A DNA stretch of 64,000 bases from Amycolatopsis sp. NBRC 101858 (GCF_030269325.1 NZ_BSTD01000003.1:372001-436000); one strand, 5' to 3'. Numbered from the stretch's first letter, positions 18,419 to 27,176 are shown. Numbers and translations are program-made. Notes: generated by a model not told the origin, from the sequence alone.

Positions 18419-18712
18419 ATGACCAGCAACGAGAAGACCGGAACACCGGCCGTGCGCCCCTTGGTGAACCACCGGATGCTGGCGATGCTGCGAGCGGTCG
18501 GCGCGGGTCGCGGCCGGGTGTCCTGCAGCAGCGAGCCGGACCTGTTCATCGACGGCCTGTCGTGCGGCGACCAGTTCGCAGCCCACGCACTGGCCCACCA
18601 GGGCCTGCTCCGCCCGGCCCGCCCCGGCCTGCCGGGCGAGCTGGTCCCGGCGATCCTGACGGCCGAGGGCCACGCAATCGTCACAACGCAGCAGCACCAC
18701 CACGCCGCCTGA
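18419..18712 (+). CDS. Small hypothetical protein
   Basis: The 97-residue protein is not recognised. It contains a segment resembling a short winged-helix or sensory module (PLVNHRMLAMLRAVGAGRGR...DGLSCGDQFAAHALAHQGLL) with two Cys, and ends in HHHAA. ATG 18419 (MTSNEKTG) is preferred; upstream in-frame starts would extend it by up to 38 residues. The 565 bp after it hold the 69-bp repeat array. Confidence 0.55.
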   Translation: MTSNEKTGTPAVRPLVNHRMLAMLRAVGAGRGRVSCSSEPDLFIDGLSCGDQFAAHALAHQGLLRPARPGLPGELVPAILTAEGHAIVTTQQHHHAA

Positions 18713-18831
18713 CCCGGCAGCGCGAACCTTGACAACTCCACAAAGCGAACGCGCGGCCGGTCCGCTCCGCCGGAAGGTCCGGGTGGTCACCATCCGGCGA
18801 CCACGCACCCGCCCCGGCTCGGCCAGCCTGG

Positions 18832-19200
18832 GCACTGGTCGCGAGAGTCCGGCCCGCGCAACCAACTCGACCCCACCCCGCCGACCCGGGCACTGGTCGC
18901 CGGAATCCCGCCCCGCACAAGCAACTCCACTCACCCAGCCACCCGCCCGGCCGACCTGCGCACTGGTCACCGGAACCCGGCCCGAGCAACCAACCCACCC
19001 CACCCGGCGACCTACTCAGCCGACCTGCGCACTGGTCACCGGAACCCGGCCCGAGCAACCAACCCACCCCACCCGGCGACCTACTCAGCCGACCTGCGCA
19101 CTGCTCGCCGGAACCCGACCCGAGCAACCAACTCCGCCCCACCCCGCGACCCACCCGGCCAGCCTGGGCGCTGATCGCTGGAGTCCGACCGCGCAACCAA
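18832..19200. repeat. Tandem array of about six ~69-bp units
   Basis: Units start at the anchor GCACTGGTC or its variant at 18832, 18890, 18960, 19029, 19098 and 19168, giving spacings of 58, 70, 69, 69 and 70 bp. The two units at 18960 and 19029 are nearly identical and the outer ones diverge. The array fills most of the 565-bp gap between the 18419 gene and pirin (19278). An open frame runs through it on both strands because 69 is a multiple of three, but the translation looks like low-complexity noise. Confidence 0.8.
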
Positions 19201-19277
19201 CCCCACCCCACCCGCCCGCGCACCGCGCCCCGCCCGGCACCCGGGCCCGCCCGCACAACGCGACTACCGTGGCGGGC

Positions 19278-20282
19278 ATGAGCAACACCGAGGCCGCCCC
19301 CACCGAGCTCGCCTGTGGCGACCGGCCCGCGACCGCCGACCCCGAGCACCCGGCCGTCGAGATCCTCACCCCGCGCGAGGTCCCCCTGGGCGGCCCACGA
19401 GCGATGCACGTCCGGCGAACGCTCCCCCAACGCGCCCGGTCACTCATCGGCGCCTGGTGCTTCGCCGACCACTACGGCCCGACCGAGGTCACCGGCGCGA
19501 TGGACGTCGCCCCGCACCCGCACACCGGCCTGCAGACGGTGAGCTGGCTGTTCGCGGGCGAGATCGAGCACCGCGACAGCCTGGGCACGCACGCGATGGT
19601 CCGCCCCGGCGAGCTGAACCTGATGACCGGCGGGCACGGCATCTGCCACTCGGAGGTCTCCACCGAAGCCGCGAAGACGCTGCACGGCGTCCAGCTCTGG
19701 GTGGCGCTGCCCGAGCGGCACCGGCACACGGCACGCGCCTTCGACCACTACGTGCCGTCGGTGAACCGGATCGAGGGCGCCGAGATCCGGGTGTTCCTCG
19801 GATCGCTGGCCGGGCGCACGTCCCCGATCCCGACGTTCACCCCGCTCCTGGGCGCGGAGATCGTGCTGGGCCCGGACGCCCACATGTCCCTCGGCGTCGA
19901 CCCCCGCTTCGAGCACGGCGTCCTGGCCGACACCGGCGACGTCGTCGTCGCGGGCACTCGCGTCCGCGCGGCCGAGCTGGGCTACATCGGCACCGGCGTG
20001 CGCTCCCTGACGCTGAGCAACCGGGGCTCGGCGCCGGCCCGGTTCCTCCTGCTGGGCGGCACCCCGTTCGACGAAGAGATCCTGATGTGGTGGAACTTCG
20101 TCGGCCGGACCCACGAGGAGATCGCGGCGTTCCGCGAGGCCTGGCAGGCGGAGTCCGACCAGTTCGGCAGCGTGAAGGGCTACTCGGGCACGCCGCAGCG
20201 GCTGCCGGCACCCGAGTTGCCGGCGGTCCGCATCAAACCGCGCCGGAACCCGCCGTCAGGCCAGGAACCCGGCCACGGCTGA
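19278..20282 (+). CDS. Pirin family protein
   Basis: The 334-residue protein has the bicupin pirin fold. The N-terminal cupin carries the metal-binding set DVAPHPHTGLQTVSWLF, GEIEHRDSLG and GHGICHSEVS, the usual His/His/His/Glu pattern. The C-terminal half ends FDEEILMWWNFVGRTHEEI, a strong pirin mark. Pirins are Fe-dependent and may act as quercetinases or regulators of metabolism. ATG 19278 (MSNTEAAP) was chosen; the frame stays open upstream only through repeats. It overlaps the convergent hydrolase gene by 27 bp. Confidence 0.9.
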   Translation: MSNTEAAPTELACGDRPATADPEHPAVEILTPREVPLGGPRAMHVRRTLPQRARSLIGAWCFADHYGPTEVTGAMDVAPHPHTGLQTVSWLFAGEIEHRDSLGTHAMVRPGELNLMTGGHGICHSEVSTEAAKTLHGVQLWVALPERHRHTARAFDHYVPSVNRIEGAEIRVFLGSLAGRTSPIPTFTPLLGAEIVLGPDAHMSLGVDPRFEHGVLADTGDVVVAGTRVRAAELGYIGTGVRSLTLSNRGSAPARFLLLGGTPFDEEILMWWNFVGRTHEEIAAFREAWQAESDQFGSVKGYSGTPQRLPAPELPAVRIKPRRNPPSGQEPGHG

Positions 20283-21098
20283 GACGAACGCGGGCGCGTC
20301 GTCCAGCCAGGGATAGTGCGCGGCGCCGGGCAGGACGGCGACCCGCGCGTCCGTGAACAGCGCGGCGAACTCGCCGGCGACGCCGGGGCTGGCGATCCAG
20401 TCCAGCTCACCGGCCAGCACCAGCACGGGAGCATCGACGGCCCCGAGCGCGACCCGGGTGCGCTCGGGCTCGAAGGCACCATCGGCGTTGTAGACACGAG
20501 CGGCGGCCCCGTTGCGCTGCCCGGGTTCGGCGGCTTGGTGACGCCGGGCGGCGTCGTCCCAGCGGCCGTAGTACATCGGGGCGACGGCGGCCCAGTCGGC
20601 ACTGGTCGCGGTCCGGGCGGCAATCGCCTCATAGGCCGCGGCGGCGGCCTCGAACCACGGCGCCCCGGAACGCCGAGCCATGATCAGCCGCCGGTCGGCA
20701 ACGGGCAGCTGCAACCCGACGGCCCGCGGACTGGGCGCAACAAGCGCAAGCCGGCGCAGCCGACTGGGATACCGAGCGGCGTAGAGGGTGGCAAGGCTCG
20801 CCCCGGCGGAGTGCCCGAGCAGGTCGAACCGTTCGAGGCCGAGGTGCTTGCGCAGTGCTTCGACATCCTCGACCTGCCGATCACACCGAAAGGTCGCGGG
20901 ATCACCGGGCGTTTCGGAGTCCCCAGTCCCCCGCAAATCCAGCACGGCAAGCTGTCGCCGGTCGCCAAGCCCCCCGAGATCCCCCAGATAAGCCCCGGCC
21001 CGCATAGGTCCACCGGGCAGGCAGACAACGGGGTCACCACGAGAACCGAGGAGGCGAAAAGCAAGCGCGGTCCCATCCGGCGCGGAGAAGATCGGCAT
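20256..21098 (-). CDS. Alpha/beta hydrolase
   Basis: The 280-residue protein has the alpha/beta hydrolase features: oxyanion region CLPGGPMRAGAY, DLRGTGDSETPG, nucleophile elbow GHSAGASLATL (Ser near residue 105), acid region VLAGELDWIASPGV, and His GAAHYPWLDD. It resembles proline iminopeptidase-like or general serine hydrolases, but the substrate is unknown. MPIFSAPDG is used as the start; an in-frame ATG 14 codons upstream is less family-like. Its end overlaps pirin by 27 bp. Confidence 0.87.
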   Translation of the reverse strand: MPIFSAPDGTALAFRLLGSRGDPVVCLPGGPMRAGAYLGDLGGLGDRRQLAVLDLRGTGDSETPGDPATFRCDRQVEDVEALRKHLGLERFDLLGHSAGASLATLYAARYPSRLRRLALVAPSPRAVGLQLPVADRRLIMARRSGAPWFEAAAAAYEAIAARTATSADWAAVAPMYYGRWDDAARRHQAAEPGQRNGAAARVYNADGAFEPERTRVALGAVDAPVLVLAGELDWIASPGVAGEFAALFTDARVAVLPGAAHYPWLDDAPAFVSAVAGFLA

Positions 21099-21190
21099 CC
21101 CCGACCCTGACACTCCCGAGGCAATCCGGGCAACCCTCACCGGTCAACGGTCAGCCACACCAGCCGGACCCGCGCCCTTCCCGGCACCCT

Positions 21191-21325
21191 GCGCCCACAC
21201 CGGCCACGGCGCGCCTCGCGAGCAACCCTCCCCGGCCCGCACGCCGGGCCCGCCGCCACCCTTCGCCCACAACGGCCCCAGCGCACGTCGCGACCAACCC
21301 CTCCTCCGCGCCCGCACAAGCCCGA
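21191..21325. repeat. Two imperfect copies of a ~72-bp repeat
   Basis: The stretches starting at 21191 and 21263 align with shared blocks (CGCCCACA-CGGCC, TCGCGA-CAACCC, GCCCGCAC). They lie in the 231-bp gap between the alpha/beta hydrolase and the GntR gene. It may be an eroded relative of the array at 18832, with which it shares the length scale and a CAACC block. Confidence 0.5.
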
Positions 21326-21329
21326 CCCT

Positions 21330-21992
21330 TCACCGCTCCCGCGCGAGGTAAGCCTCCAGCGTCGCCAGCCGATGTCCCCGCGCGAACCGCTCGACCTCCG
21401 CCGGATCGCCCCCGCCCTCGATCAGCTCCAGCAGCCGCTCGTGCTCCTCGACCGACTTCGGTGCCCGCCCCGGCACCGATGCGAACGTGCTGTCCCGGAC
21501 CGCCGCCAGCCGCGTCCAGCAGCGCTGCACCAAATCGACCAGGTTCGGGTTCGGGCAGGCGCTGAACAGCACCTCGTGGAACTCCGCGTTCAGCGCCGTG
21601 AACGCAAGCGGGTCGAACTCGGCCAGGCTCCGGCGCATCCGCTCGTTCAACGACCGGGCCAACGCCAGCGCCGAAGGCGTCAACAGCGGCGCCGCGAGCC
21701 CGGTGGCCGCGCCCTCGACGATCGCCACCGTCTCCATCGCGTGCCGGTACTCCGTGGGGTCGATGGCCACCACCCGGGCGCCGACGTTCCGCTCGAACTC
21801 GATCAGCTCTTCGGCTTCGAGCCGCCGGAGGGCCTCGCGGACCGGCACCGCGCTGACCTCGAGCTCGCGGCCGATCTGGTCGAGCACCAGCCGGTACCCG
21901 GGTCCGTAGCGGCCGTCGAGGATCCTGGCCTTGATCGTCTCGTAGGCCAGCTGGGACTTCGTAACCGGTCTTCCCGACGACGCGCTGATCAT
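21330..21992 (-). CDS. GntR family (FadR/FCD-type) transcriptional regulator
   Basis: The 220-residue protein has a GntR winged helix (YGPGYRLVLDQIGRELEVS, AVPVREALRRLEAEEL) and an FCD ligand domain with metal-binding His/Asp (NAEFHEVLF, EEHERLLELIEGG, ARGHRLATLE). ATG 21992 (MISAS) is used; ATG 22004 lies inside the palindrome. It is divergent from the ThDP enzyme gene and the shared operator is at 22000-22011, so it is probably that gene's regulator, responding to a small carboxylate. Confidence 0.88.
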   Translation of the reverse strand: MISASSGRPVTKSQLAYETIKARILDGRYGPGYRLVLDQIGRELEVSAVPVREALRRLEAEELIEFERNVGARVVAIDPTEYRHAMETVAIVEGAATGLAAPLLTPSALALARSLNERMRRSLAEFDPLAFTALNAEFHEVLFSACPNPNLVDLVQRCWTRLAAVRDSTFASVPGRAPKSVEEHERLLELIEGGGDPAEVERFARGHRLATLEAYLARER

Positions 21993-21999
21993 GTAGGAA

Positions 22000-22011
22000 A
22001 CCATATATGGT
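22000..22011. promoter_or_regulatory. GntR-type palindrome ACCATATATGGT
   Basis: The perfect 12-bp inverted repeat sits between the divergent GntR and ThDP enzyme genes, 8 bp from the chosen GntR start and 35 bp from the enzyme start. AT-rich centre and FadR-family style fit a GntR operator. The palindrome also contains possible upstream ATG codons for both genes. Confidence 0.75.
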
Positions 22012-22045
22012 CCTGCCGACGGACGACGCCCAGGAGGCCGTGCCG

Positions 22046-23677
22046 ATGCCGATTCCCCCGCCCGCCCCCACCGCGGCCGACCTGATCGTCGACGGGCTGC
22101 GGGCCCACGGCGTCGACACCGTCTTCGGACTCCCCGGCGTCCAGACCTACGACCTGTTCGACAGCCTGGCCCGCGCGGGCGACGACATCCGGGTGATCGG
22201 CGCCCGGCACGAGCAGACCGTGGCCTACATGGCGTTCGGGTACGCGCAGGCGACCGGCCGCACCGGCGTCTGCACCGTCGTCCCCGGCCCCGGTGTCCTC
22301 AACGCCTCGGCCGCGATGCTCTCGGCGCACGGAGCCAGCGCGCCGGTGCTGTGCCTGACCAGCGAGATCCCCCGCGCATACCTCGGCCGCGGGCTCGGGC
22401 ACCTGCACGAGATGCCCGACCAGCTGGCCACCCTCCGGACCCTGACCAAGTGGTCGGCGCTGGTCGAGCACCCGGTCGAAGTCCCGGACGCGCTGGCGAC
22501 CGCCTTCCGCGAAGCCGCGGGCGGGCGGCCGAGGCCGGTTTCCCTCGCGGTCCCGTGGGACGTGCTGGGCCTGCGCGCACCTGCCGAGGTGGCCGGCCCG
22601 CTGCCGTTGCCCCGCCCGGTCGTCGACCCGGACGCACTGCAGCGAGCGGCGGACCTCCTCGCCGGCGCGAAGAACCCGATGATCATGGTGGGCGGCGGCG
22701 CCCGGCACGCGGCTGCCGAGGTCCGGGCGCTGGCCGAACGGCTGCAGGCACCGGTGGTGCCGTTCCGCGGCGGGCGCGGCATCGTGGGCGACGACCACCC
22801 GCTCGGCTTCACCTGCGTCTCCGGTTTCGAGCGGTGGGCGGAGACCGACGTGGTGATCGGCATCGGGTCGCGGATGGAGCTGTCCTGGTTCCGCTGGCCG
22901 GAGAAACCCGCCGGTCTCAAGACGATCCTGCTCGACATCGACCCACGGCAGGCAACCCGGCTGGAGGCGGACGTCGCGATCGTCGCCGACGCGGCCGACT
23001 CCACGGCAGCGCTCACCGAGGCAGCGGGTCCACAAAGGACGGATCGGACCGCCGAGTTCACCGCGCTGAAGGCGACCGTGGCCGGGCGGTTCACCGACGT
23101 CGGCCCCGAACTGGAGTACCTGCGGGCGATCCGGGACGTGCTGCCCCGCGACGGCTTCTTCGTCGAAGAGATCTGCCAGGTCGGCTTCGCGTCCTACTTC
23201 GGGTTCGACGTCTACACGCCGCGCACCTTCGTCACGTGCGGCCACCAGGGCACGCTCGGTTTCGGCTACCCGACGGCGCTCGGCGTGCAGGCGGCTTTCC
23301 CCGGCCGCCCGGTGGTTTCGGTGGCCGGCGACGGCGGGTTCATGTTCGCCGCGCAGGAGCTGGCCACGGCCGTCCAATACGGACTCAACGTGGTGGCGGT
23401 CGTGTTCGACAACGGCTACTACGGCAACGTCCACCTCGACCAGGAGCGGCTGTTCGAGGGCCGCGCGCTGGGCGGGCGGCTGCACAACCCGGACTTCGCC
23501 CGGCTCGCGGAGACGTTCGGCGCGCTCGGCCTGACCGCTCGCACCCCGGACGACCTGCGCGGCGCGCTGGACAAGGCGTTCGCCGCCGGGCGACCGTCAC
23601 TGGTGCACGTGCCGTGCGAGCTGGGCGTTGGCGCTTCGCCGTGGAAGTACCTGATGCCGAAGTCGGACCGCAGCTAG
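22046..23677 (+). CDS. Thiamine-diphosphate-dependent enzyme (acetolactate synthase-like)
   Basis: The 543-residue protein has the three-domain ThDP decarboxylase layout. The pyrimidine-binding domain has the catalytic Glu56 (GARHEQTVAYMAFGYAQATG). The central domain runs over about residues 190-330. The ThDP/Mg domain has GDGGFMFAAQELATA...FDNGYYGN (Gly428-Asp429-Gly430). It resembles acetolactate synthase, glyoxylate carboligase or benzoylformate-type enzymes, but the substrate cannot be fixed. AGGAGG lies eight bases before ATG 22046. It is probably controlled by the divergent GntR regulator. The stop shares CTAG with the PLP gene. Confidence 0.9.
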   Translation: MPIPPPAPTAADLIVDGLRAHGVDTVFGLPGVQTYDLFDSLARAGDDIRVIGARHEQTVAYMAFGYAQATGRTGVCTVVPGPGVLNASAAMLSAHGASAPVLCLTSEIPRAYLGRGLGHLHEMPDQLATLRTLTKWSALVEHPVEVPDALATAFREAAGGRPRPVSLAVPWDVLGLRAPAEVAGPLPLPRPVVDPDALQRAADLLAGAKNPMIMVGGGARHAAAEVRALAERLQAPVVPFRGGRGIVGDDHPLGFTCVSGFERWAETDVVIGIGSRMELSWFRWPEKPAGLKTILLDIDPRQATRLEADVAIVADAADSTAALTEAAGPQRTDRTAEFTALKATVAGRFTDVGPELEYLRAIRDVLPRDGFFVEEICQVGFASYFGFDVYTPRTFVTCGHQGTLGFGYPTALGVQAAFPGRPVVSVAGDGGFMFAAQELATAVQYGLNVVAVVFDNGYYGNVHLDQERLFEGRALGGRLHNPDFARLAETFGALGLTARTPDDLRGALDKAFAAGRPSLVHVPCELGVGASPWKYLMPKSDRS

Positions 23678-25050
23678 CCGGTGGCCACGCGCTCGAGCGC
23701 GGCGAAGACGCGGTCGACGTCGGCCGTGGTCGTCTGCCAGTTGCTGAAGGCCGCCCGCAGCGCCGGGCGGCCGTCGTAAACGGTCGGGGTCAGGAAGGTG
23801 GTCCCTTCCTCGGCGATGGCGCGGACGAGAGCATCGACGTCGCCGCCGCCGGCCGGGGCGAAGCACACGACGTTGAGCCGCACCGGCGCGAGCAGCCGCC
23901 AGCGTGGCGAGCCGTCGATCCGCGCACCGAGGTCCCGGGCGAGCGACACGCAACGCTCGACGATCTCGCGGTGCCCGTCCCGGCCGTAGGCCACTAGCGA
24001 GAACCAGGCCGGGAGGGCGCGCAGCCGACGGGAGTTCTCCGGCGTGAGGTGCAGGAAGTCCGGGGTTTCGCCGATCTCGCCCAGGTAGGCCGCGTTGTTG
24101 CTGAACACGCGCAGCTGCAGGTCGCGGCGGCGGGTGAACTGGACGGCGGAGTCGTAGGGCACGTTGAGCCACTTGTGCAGGTCGACGACCACCGAGTCGG
24201 CCTGGTCGAGGCCCGCGGTCAGCGCCGCGTGCTCCGGCGAGAGCGCGGCGAAGCCGCCGAATGCGGCGTCGACGTGCAGCCAGAAGTCGTACCGCTGCTT
24301 GAGCGCGGCGATCGCGCGCAGGTCGTCGAAGTCGACGGTGTTCACGGTGCCTGCGTTCGCGACGACGACGGCCGGTCCGTCCAGCGATTCGAGCGCTTCG
24401 GCCAGCTTGGCGACGTCGACGGCTTCGCGGCCGGGGAGCACAGGCACTTTCCGCAGCGCCGACCGGCCCATCCCGAGGAACGACAACGCCTTCAGGATGC
24501 TCGAGTGCGGCGAGCCGGACAGCACGGTGACGGGGCCGAGCGCGGCGGCGCCGTCGTCGGACACCGACACCCTGGCGCGCTCGCCGAGCCATTCGCGGGC
24601 GATGGCGAGGCCGGTGACGGTGGACATCGTGGCGCCGGTGACGAACGCGCCGGAGAACTCCGCGCCGAGCCCGAACAGCTCGGCCAGCCAGCCGACCGTC
24701 TCGCGTTCCAGGTCCTGTGCCGAGGAGTCCATGCCGCTGGCGGGGTTCTGGTCGTAGGTGGCGGTGAGCCAGTCCCCGGCCAGCGACGCCGGAGTCGCAC
24801 CCCCGGTGACGAACCCGAGGTAGCGGGGCCCGGCACTGCCCGCGAAGCCGGCTTCCCAGCGCTGCGAGAACGCCTCCAGCGCACCCTGGCCCCCGACGCC
24901 TTCAAGCGGCAGCGGCGCCCGTACCGGATCCCCAGGCGGAACGGCGGCAGGCCGTTCGGGCAACCCGGCAAGCGCTTCACCGGCGAGCTTCCGCGCGGCG
25001 TCGAGCAGTTCGGGCAGGGACTTCAGGTCTTCGGCAAGCCTCGGATGCAC
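23674..25050 (-). CDS. PLP-dependent group II decarboxylase / aminotransferase-like enzyme
   Basis: The 458-residue protein shows the decarboxylase group II pattern: a region after VTGATMSTVTGLAIAREWL, the aspartate motif HVDAAFGGFAAL that holds PLP, and the Schiff-base lysine VVDLHKWLNVPYDS (Lys293). Such enzymes decarboxylate aromatic or other amino acids. Specificity is unclear. A GTG start (VHPRLAEDL) is used because upstream residues in frame translate from the 21-bp repeat array. The gene is convergent with the ThDP enzyme. Confidence 0.88.
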   Translation of the reverse strand: MHPRLAEDLKSLPELLDAARKLAGEALAGLPERPAAVPPGDPVRAPLPLEGVGGQGALEAFSQRWEAGFAGSAGPRYLGFVTGGATPASLAGDWLTATYDQNPASGMDSSAQDLERETVGWLAELFGLGAEFSGAFVTGATMSTVTGLAIAREWLGERARVSVSDDGAAALGPVTVLSGSPHSSILKALSFLGMGRSALRKVPVLPGREAVDVAKLAEALESLDGPAVVVANAGTVNTVDFDDLRAIAALKQRYDFWLHVDAAFGGFAALSPEHAALTAGLDQADSVVVDLHKWLNVPYDSAVQFTRRRDLQLRVFSNNAAYLGEIGETPDFLHLTPENSRRLRALPAWFSLVAYGRDGHREIVERCVSLARDLGARIDGSPRWRLLAPVRLNVVCFAPAGGGDVDALVRAIAEEGTTFLTPTVYDGRPALRAAFSNWQTTTADVDRVFAALERVATG

Positions 25051-25129
25051 CTCACCGACGCTAGGCCCCACCGCCAGCGCTGTCGCGGTCCAATCCCCCG
25101 AAACTGGCCCGCCGCACCCCGTGTCGACC

Positions 25130-25440
25130 TTGGAATCACGCGAGTCGACCCGGGAATCACGCGTGATGCCCCTCCAATCACACGAGATGCCCTCGCAAGC
25201 ACGCGAGAGGCCCGCCCAATCACGCAAACCGACCGCCCAGGTACGCGAACCGACCCTCCAGGCACGCGAACCGACCGCCCGGGCACGCCAGCCGACCGCC
25301 CCGGCACCGGCAGCCGACCAACTCGGGCACGCCAACCGACCCTCCCGATACGCGAATCGACCGTCCAGGGACGCCAGCCGACTGCCCGGGTACGCGAACC
25401 GACCCTCCAGGCACGCCAGCCGACCGCCCGGTGCACCCGC
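25130..25440. repeat. 21-bp tandem repeat array, about 14-15 units
   Basis: Units are anchored at TCACGCG-like cores at 25136, 25157, 25178, 25199, 25220, 25241, 25262, 25283, 25304, 25327, 25348, 25369, 25390 and 25411. The spacing is exactly 21 bp apart from one 23-bp step at 25304-25327. The rough consensus is CACGCGAACCGACCCTCCAG plus one base. It fills the 420-bp gap between the PAP2 gene (stop 25471) and the PLP gene start. Related arrays occur at 58853 and 60219. Confidence 0.88.
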
Positions 25441-25470
25441 CGGCCCGGCCACGCACCCGGACCGGCCGGG

Positions 25471-26376
25471 TCAGCGGCGCCGGAGCCGCCGAACCCGGAC
25501 TTCCGCCGGGTCGAACGCCACCCGCCTCAGTGGCACCACGAGCAGCAGCACCACCGCCATCGACGACATCGCCGCGAGCACCATCGCCGCGACGAACTGG
25601 GCGGCTCCCGACGTCGCCGTCGCGAGGACCAGATACCCCGCCAGCACCAGCGCGACCGGCGCCAGCAACCCGCACAGCACCGGCACCGGCGGCACCCGGT
25701 CACCGTCGGGGCGGCGGGCGGAGACCACCGCCGCCCCGGCGCAGGTGACCGCGGCGACCAGGAGACAGCCGCCGACGGTGTCGCTCAACCGGTGCCAGCC
25801 CAGGGCCACGGCCGCGGCCGACACCCACGCGACGCCGACCCCGCCCGCCACCAGGGCCTGCGGGCGGAACCGCCGCGGCAGCACGATCGCGAGCGCCACC
25901 AGCACCGCCATCGCCGCGCTGACGTGCCCGCTCGGAAAGCTGTTGTGGCTCGCGACGCCGAGCCGCTCGCCCGTGCTCGGGCGGTCCAGGACGTACAGCT
26001 TGAGCAGCTGCGCCACCATCAGCGGCGCGGCCAGCATCAGCAGAGCCGTCACGCCGAGGGCGAACCGCCGCCGCGCCAGGGCGATCACCACCAGCAGCAC
26101 CGCGACGCCGCCGAGCACGACCACCAGGTCGGTGTCGCGCAGCGGAGCGGCCCACTCCACCGTCGTCCCCGCGGACTGGGCGCTGCGGACGACGCCGTTC
26201 TCGACGCTGCGCCCGGCCTCGGTGCGGACGAAGAGCAGGTAGGCCGCGACGAACGCGAGGGCGAACCCGGCCGCGCTCGCCGCGAGCACGGCGGTGCGGG
26301 ACACGGCCCGGGTCACGAGCGCGTGGCGCCCGGCCGGCGGGGTGGCGGGGCGTACCTCGGAGATGATCACTGCCAT
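25471..26376 (-). CDS. PAP2-family membrane phosphatase
   Basis: The 301-residue protein has about seven membrane helices and the complete PAP2 signature: KLYVLDRPS, NSFPSGH and SAAAVALGWHRLSDTVGG. These make the phosphatase active site, facing outward or into a periplasm-like space. The family dephosphorylates phosphatidic acid or undecaprenyl pyrophosphate. It is monocistronic, with the response regulator gene divergent 110 bp away. Confidence 0.92.
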   Translation of the reverse strand: MAVIISEVRPATPPAGRHALVTRAVSRTAVLAASAAGFALAFVAAYLLFVRTEAGRSVENGVVRSAQSAGTTVEWAAPLRDTDLVVVLGGVAVLLVVIALARRRFALGVTALLMLAAPLMVAQLLKLYVLDRPSTGERLGVASHNSFPSGHVSAAMAVLVALAIVLPRRFRPQALVAGGVGVAWVSAAAVALGWHRLSDTVGGCLLVAAVTCAGAAVVSARRPDGDRVPPVPVLCGLLAPVALVLAGYLVLATATSGAAQFVAAMVLAAMSSMAVVLLLVVPLRRVAFDPAEVRVRRLRRR

Positions 26377-26486
26377 GTCTCCGAGTCTGGCTCCGGCATT
26401 TCGGGATCCCGTCAGAGCGATGTCATGGTTTTGCTACAAGATCCGCCCGGGTCGCCACGACGTGCGCTTTTCCGAATAATGGCGCC

Positions 26487-27176
26487 GTGGCCGAGGTACT
26501 GGTGGTAGAAGACGACGCGGCGGTACGGGAAGGACTGCAACTGGCCCTGCGCCGGCAGGGACACGTGGTGCACACCGCGGAGTCGGGCGAGCTCGGCATC
26601 GAGGTGCTCGTGCACCAGCACCCCGACATCGTCGTGCTCGACCTCATGCTGCCCGGCATGGACGGCTTCGAGACGTGCCGCCGGATGCGCGCGTCGGGAC
26701 CGATCCCGATCATCATGCTCACCGCGCGCAGCGACGACTTCGACGTCGTGGCCGGGCTCGAAGCGGGCGCCGACGACTACGTCGCCAAACCGGTCGAACC
26801 CCGGGTGCTGGACGCGCGGATCCGGGCCGTGCTGCGCCGGGCCGTCGCGGAACGGCCGGACGAGCCGCCGCAGCCCGAGGAACGGCACGGCGACCTGGTC
26901 ATCGACCGCGCCGGGCTCGAGGTCACCAAGCGCGGCGCCCCGGTGTCGCTGACCCCGACCGAGCTGAAGCTGCTGCTGGAGCTCTCGCGCACACCCGGGC
27001 AGGTGTTCAGCCGCCAGCAGATCCTCTCCGCCGTCTGGGACCACGACTACCTCGGCGACTCGCGGCTCGTCGACGCGTGCGTGCAGCGGCTGCGCGCGAA
27101 GATCGAAGACGTGCCGGCGAAGCCGGAGCACGTCCAGACGGTCCGAGGGTTCGGCTACCGGTTCGGCCGGTCGTGA
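26487..27176 (+). CDS. OmpR-family response regulator
   Basis: The 229-residue protein has a receiver domain with acidic pocket VVEDDA, phospho-accepting Asp52 (LDLMLPGMDG) and Lys101 (VAKPVEP). A winged-helix trans_reg_C domain follows, with LTPTELKLLLELSRTPGQ and RRGFGYRF-like TVRGFGYRFGRS at the end. GTG 26487 is the start. Its TGA overlaps the kinase GTG by 4 bp, so it is coupled. Order regulator-kinase-lipoprotein recalls the AfsQ1/AfsQ2/AfsQ3 and Cse systems of Streptomyces, but assignment to either is only by layout. Confidence 0.92.
   Translation: MAEVLVVEDDAAVREGLQLALRRQGHVVHTAESGELGIEVLVHQHPDIVVLDLMLPGMDGFETCRRMRASGPIPIIMLTARSDDFDVVAGLEAGADDYVAKPVEPRVLDARIRAVLRRAVAERPDEPPQPEERHGDLVIDRAGLEVTKRGAPVSLTPTELKLLLELSRTPGQVFSRQQILSAVWDHDYLGDSRLVDACVQRLRAKIEDVPAKPEHVQTVRGFGYRFGRS

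Noticed and set aside
18729..19277. N-terminal extension of the pirin gene or a separate repeat protein
   Set aside because: The open frame continues through the 69-bp repeat array only because of its period; pirin homology starts shortly after ATG 19278.
25130..25440. CRISPR array
   Set aside because: The repeats are contiguous with a 21-bp period, with no unique spacers and no cas genes nearby.
25051..25452. N-terminal extension of the PLP decarboxylase
   Set aside because: The extra residues are heptad-like translations of the 21-bp array (GRFAYPG-type units) and have no relation to the family; the GTG at 25050 is near the usual start.
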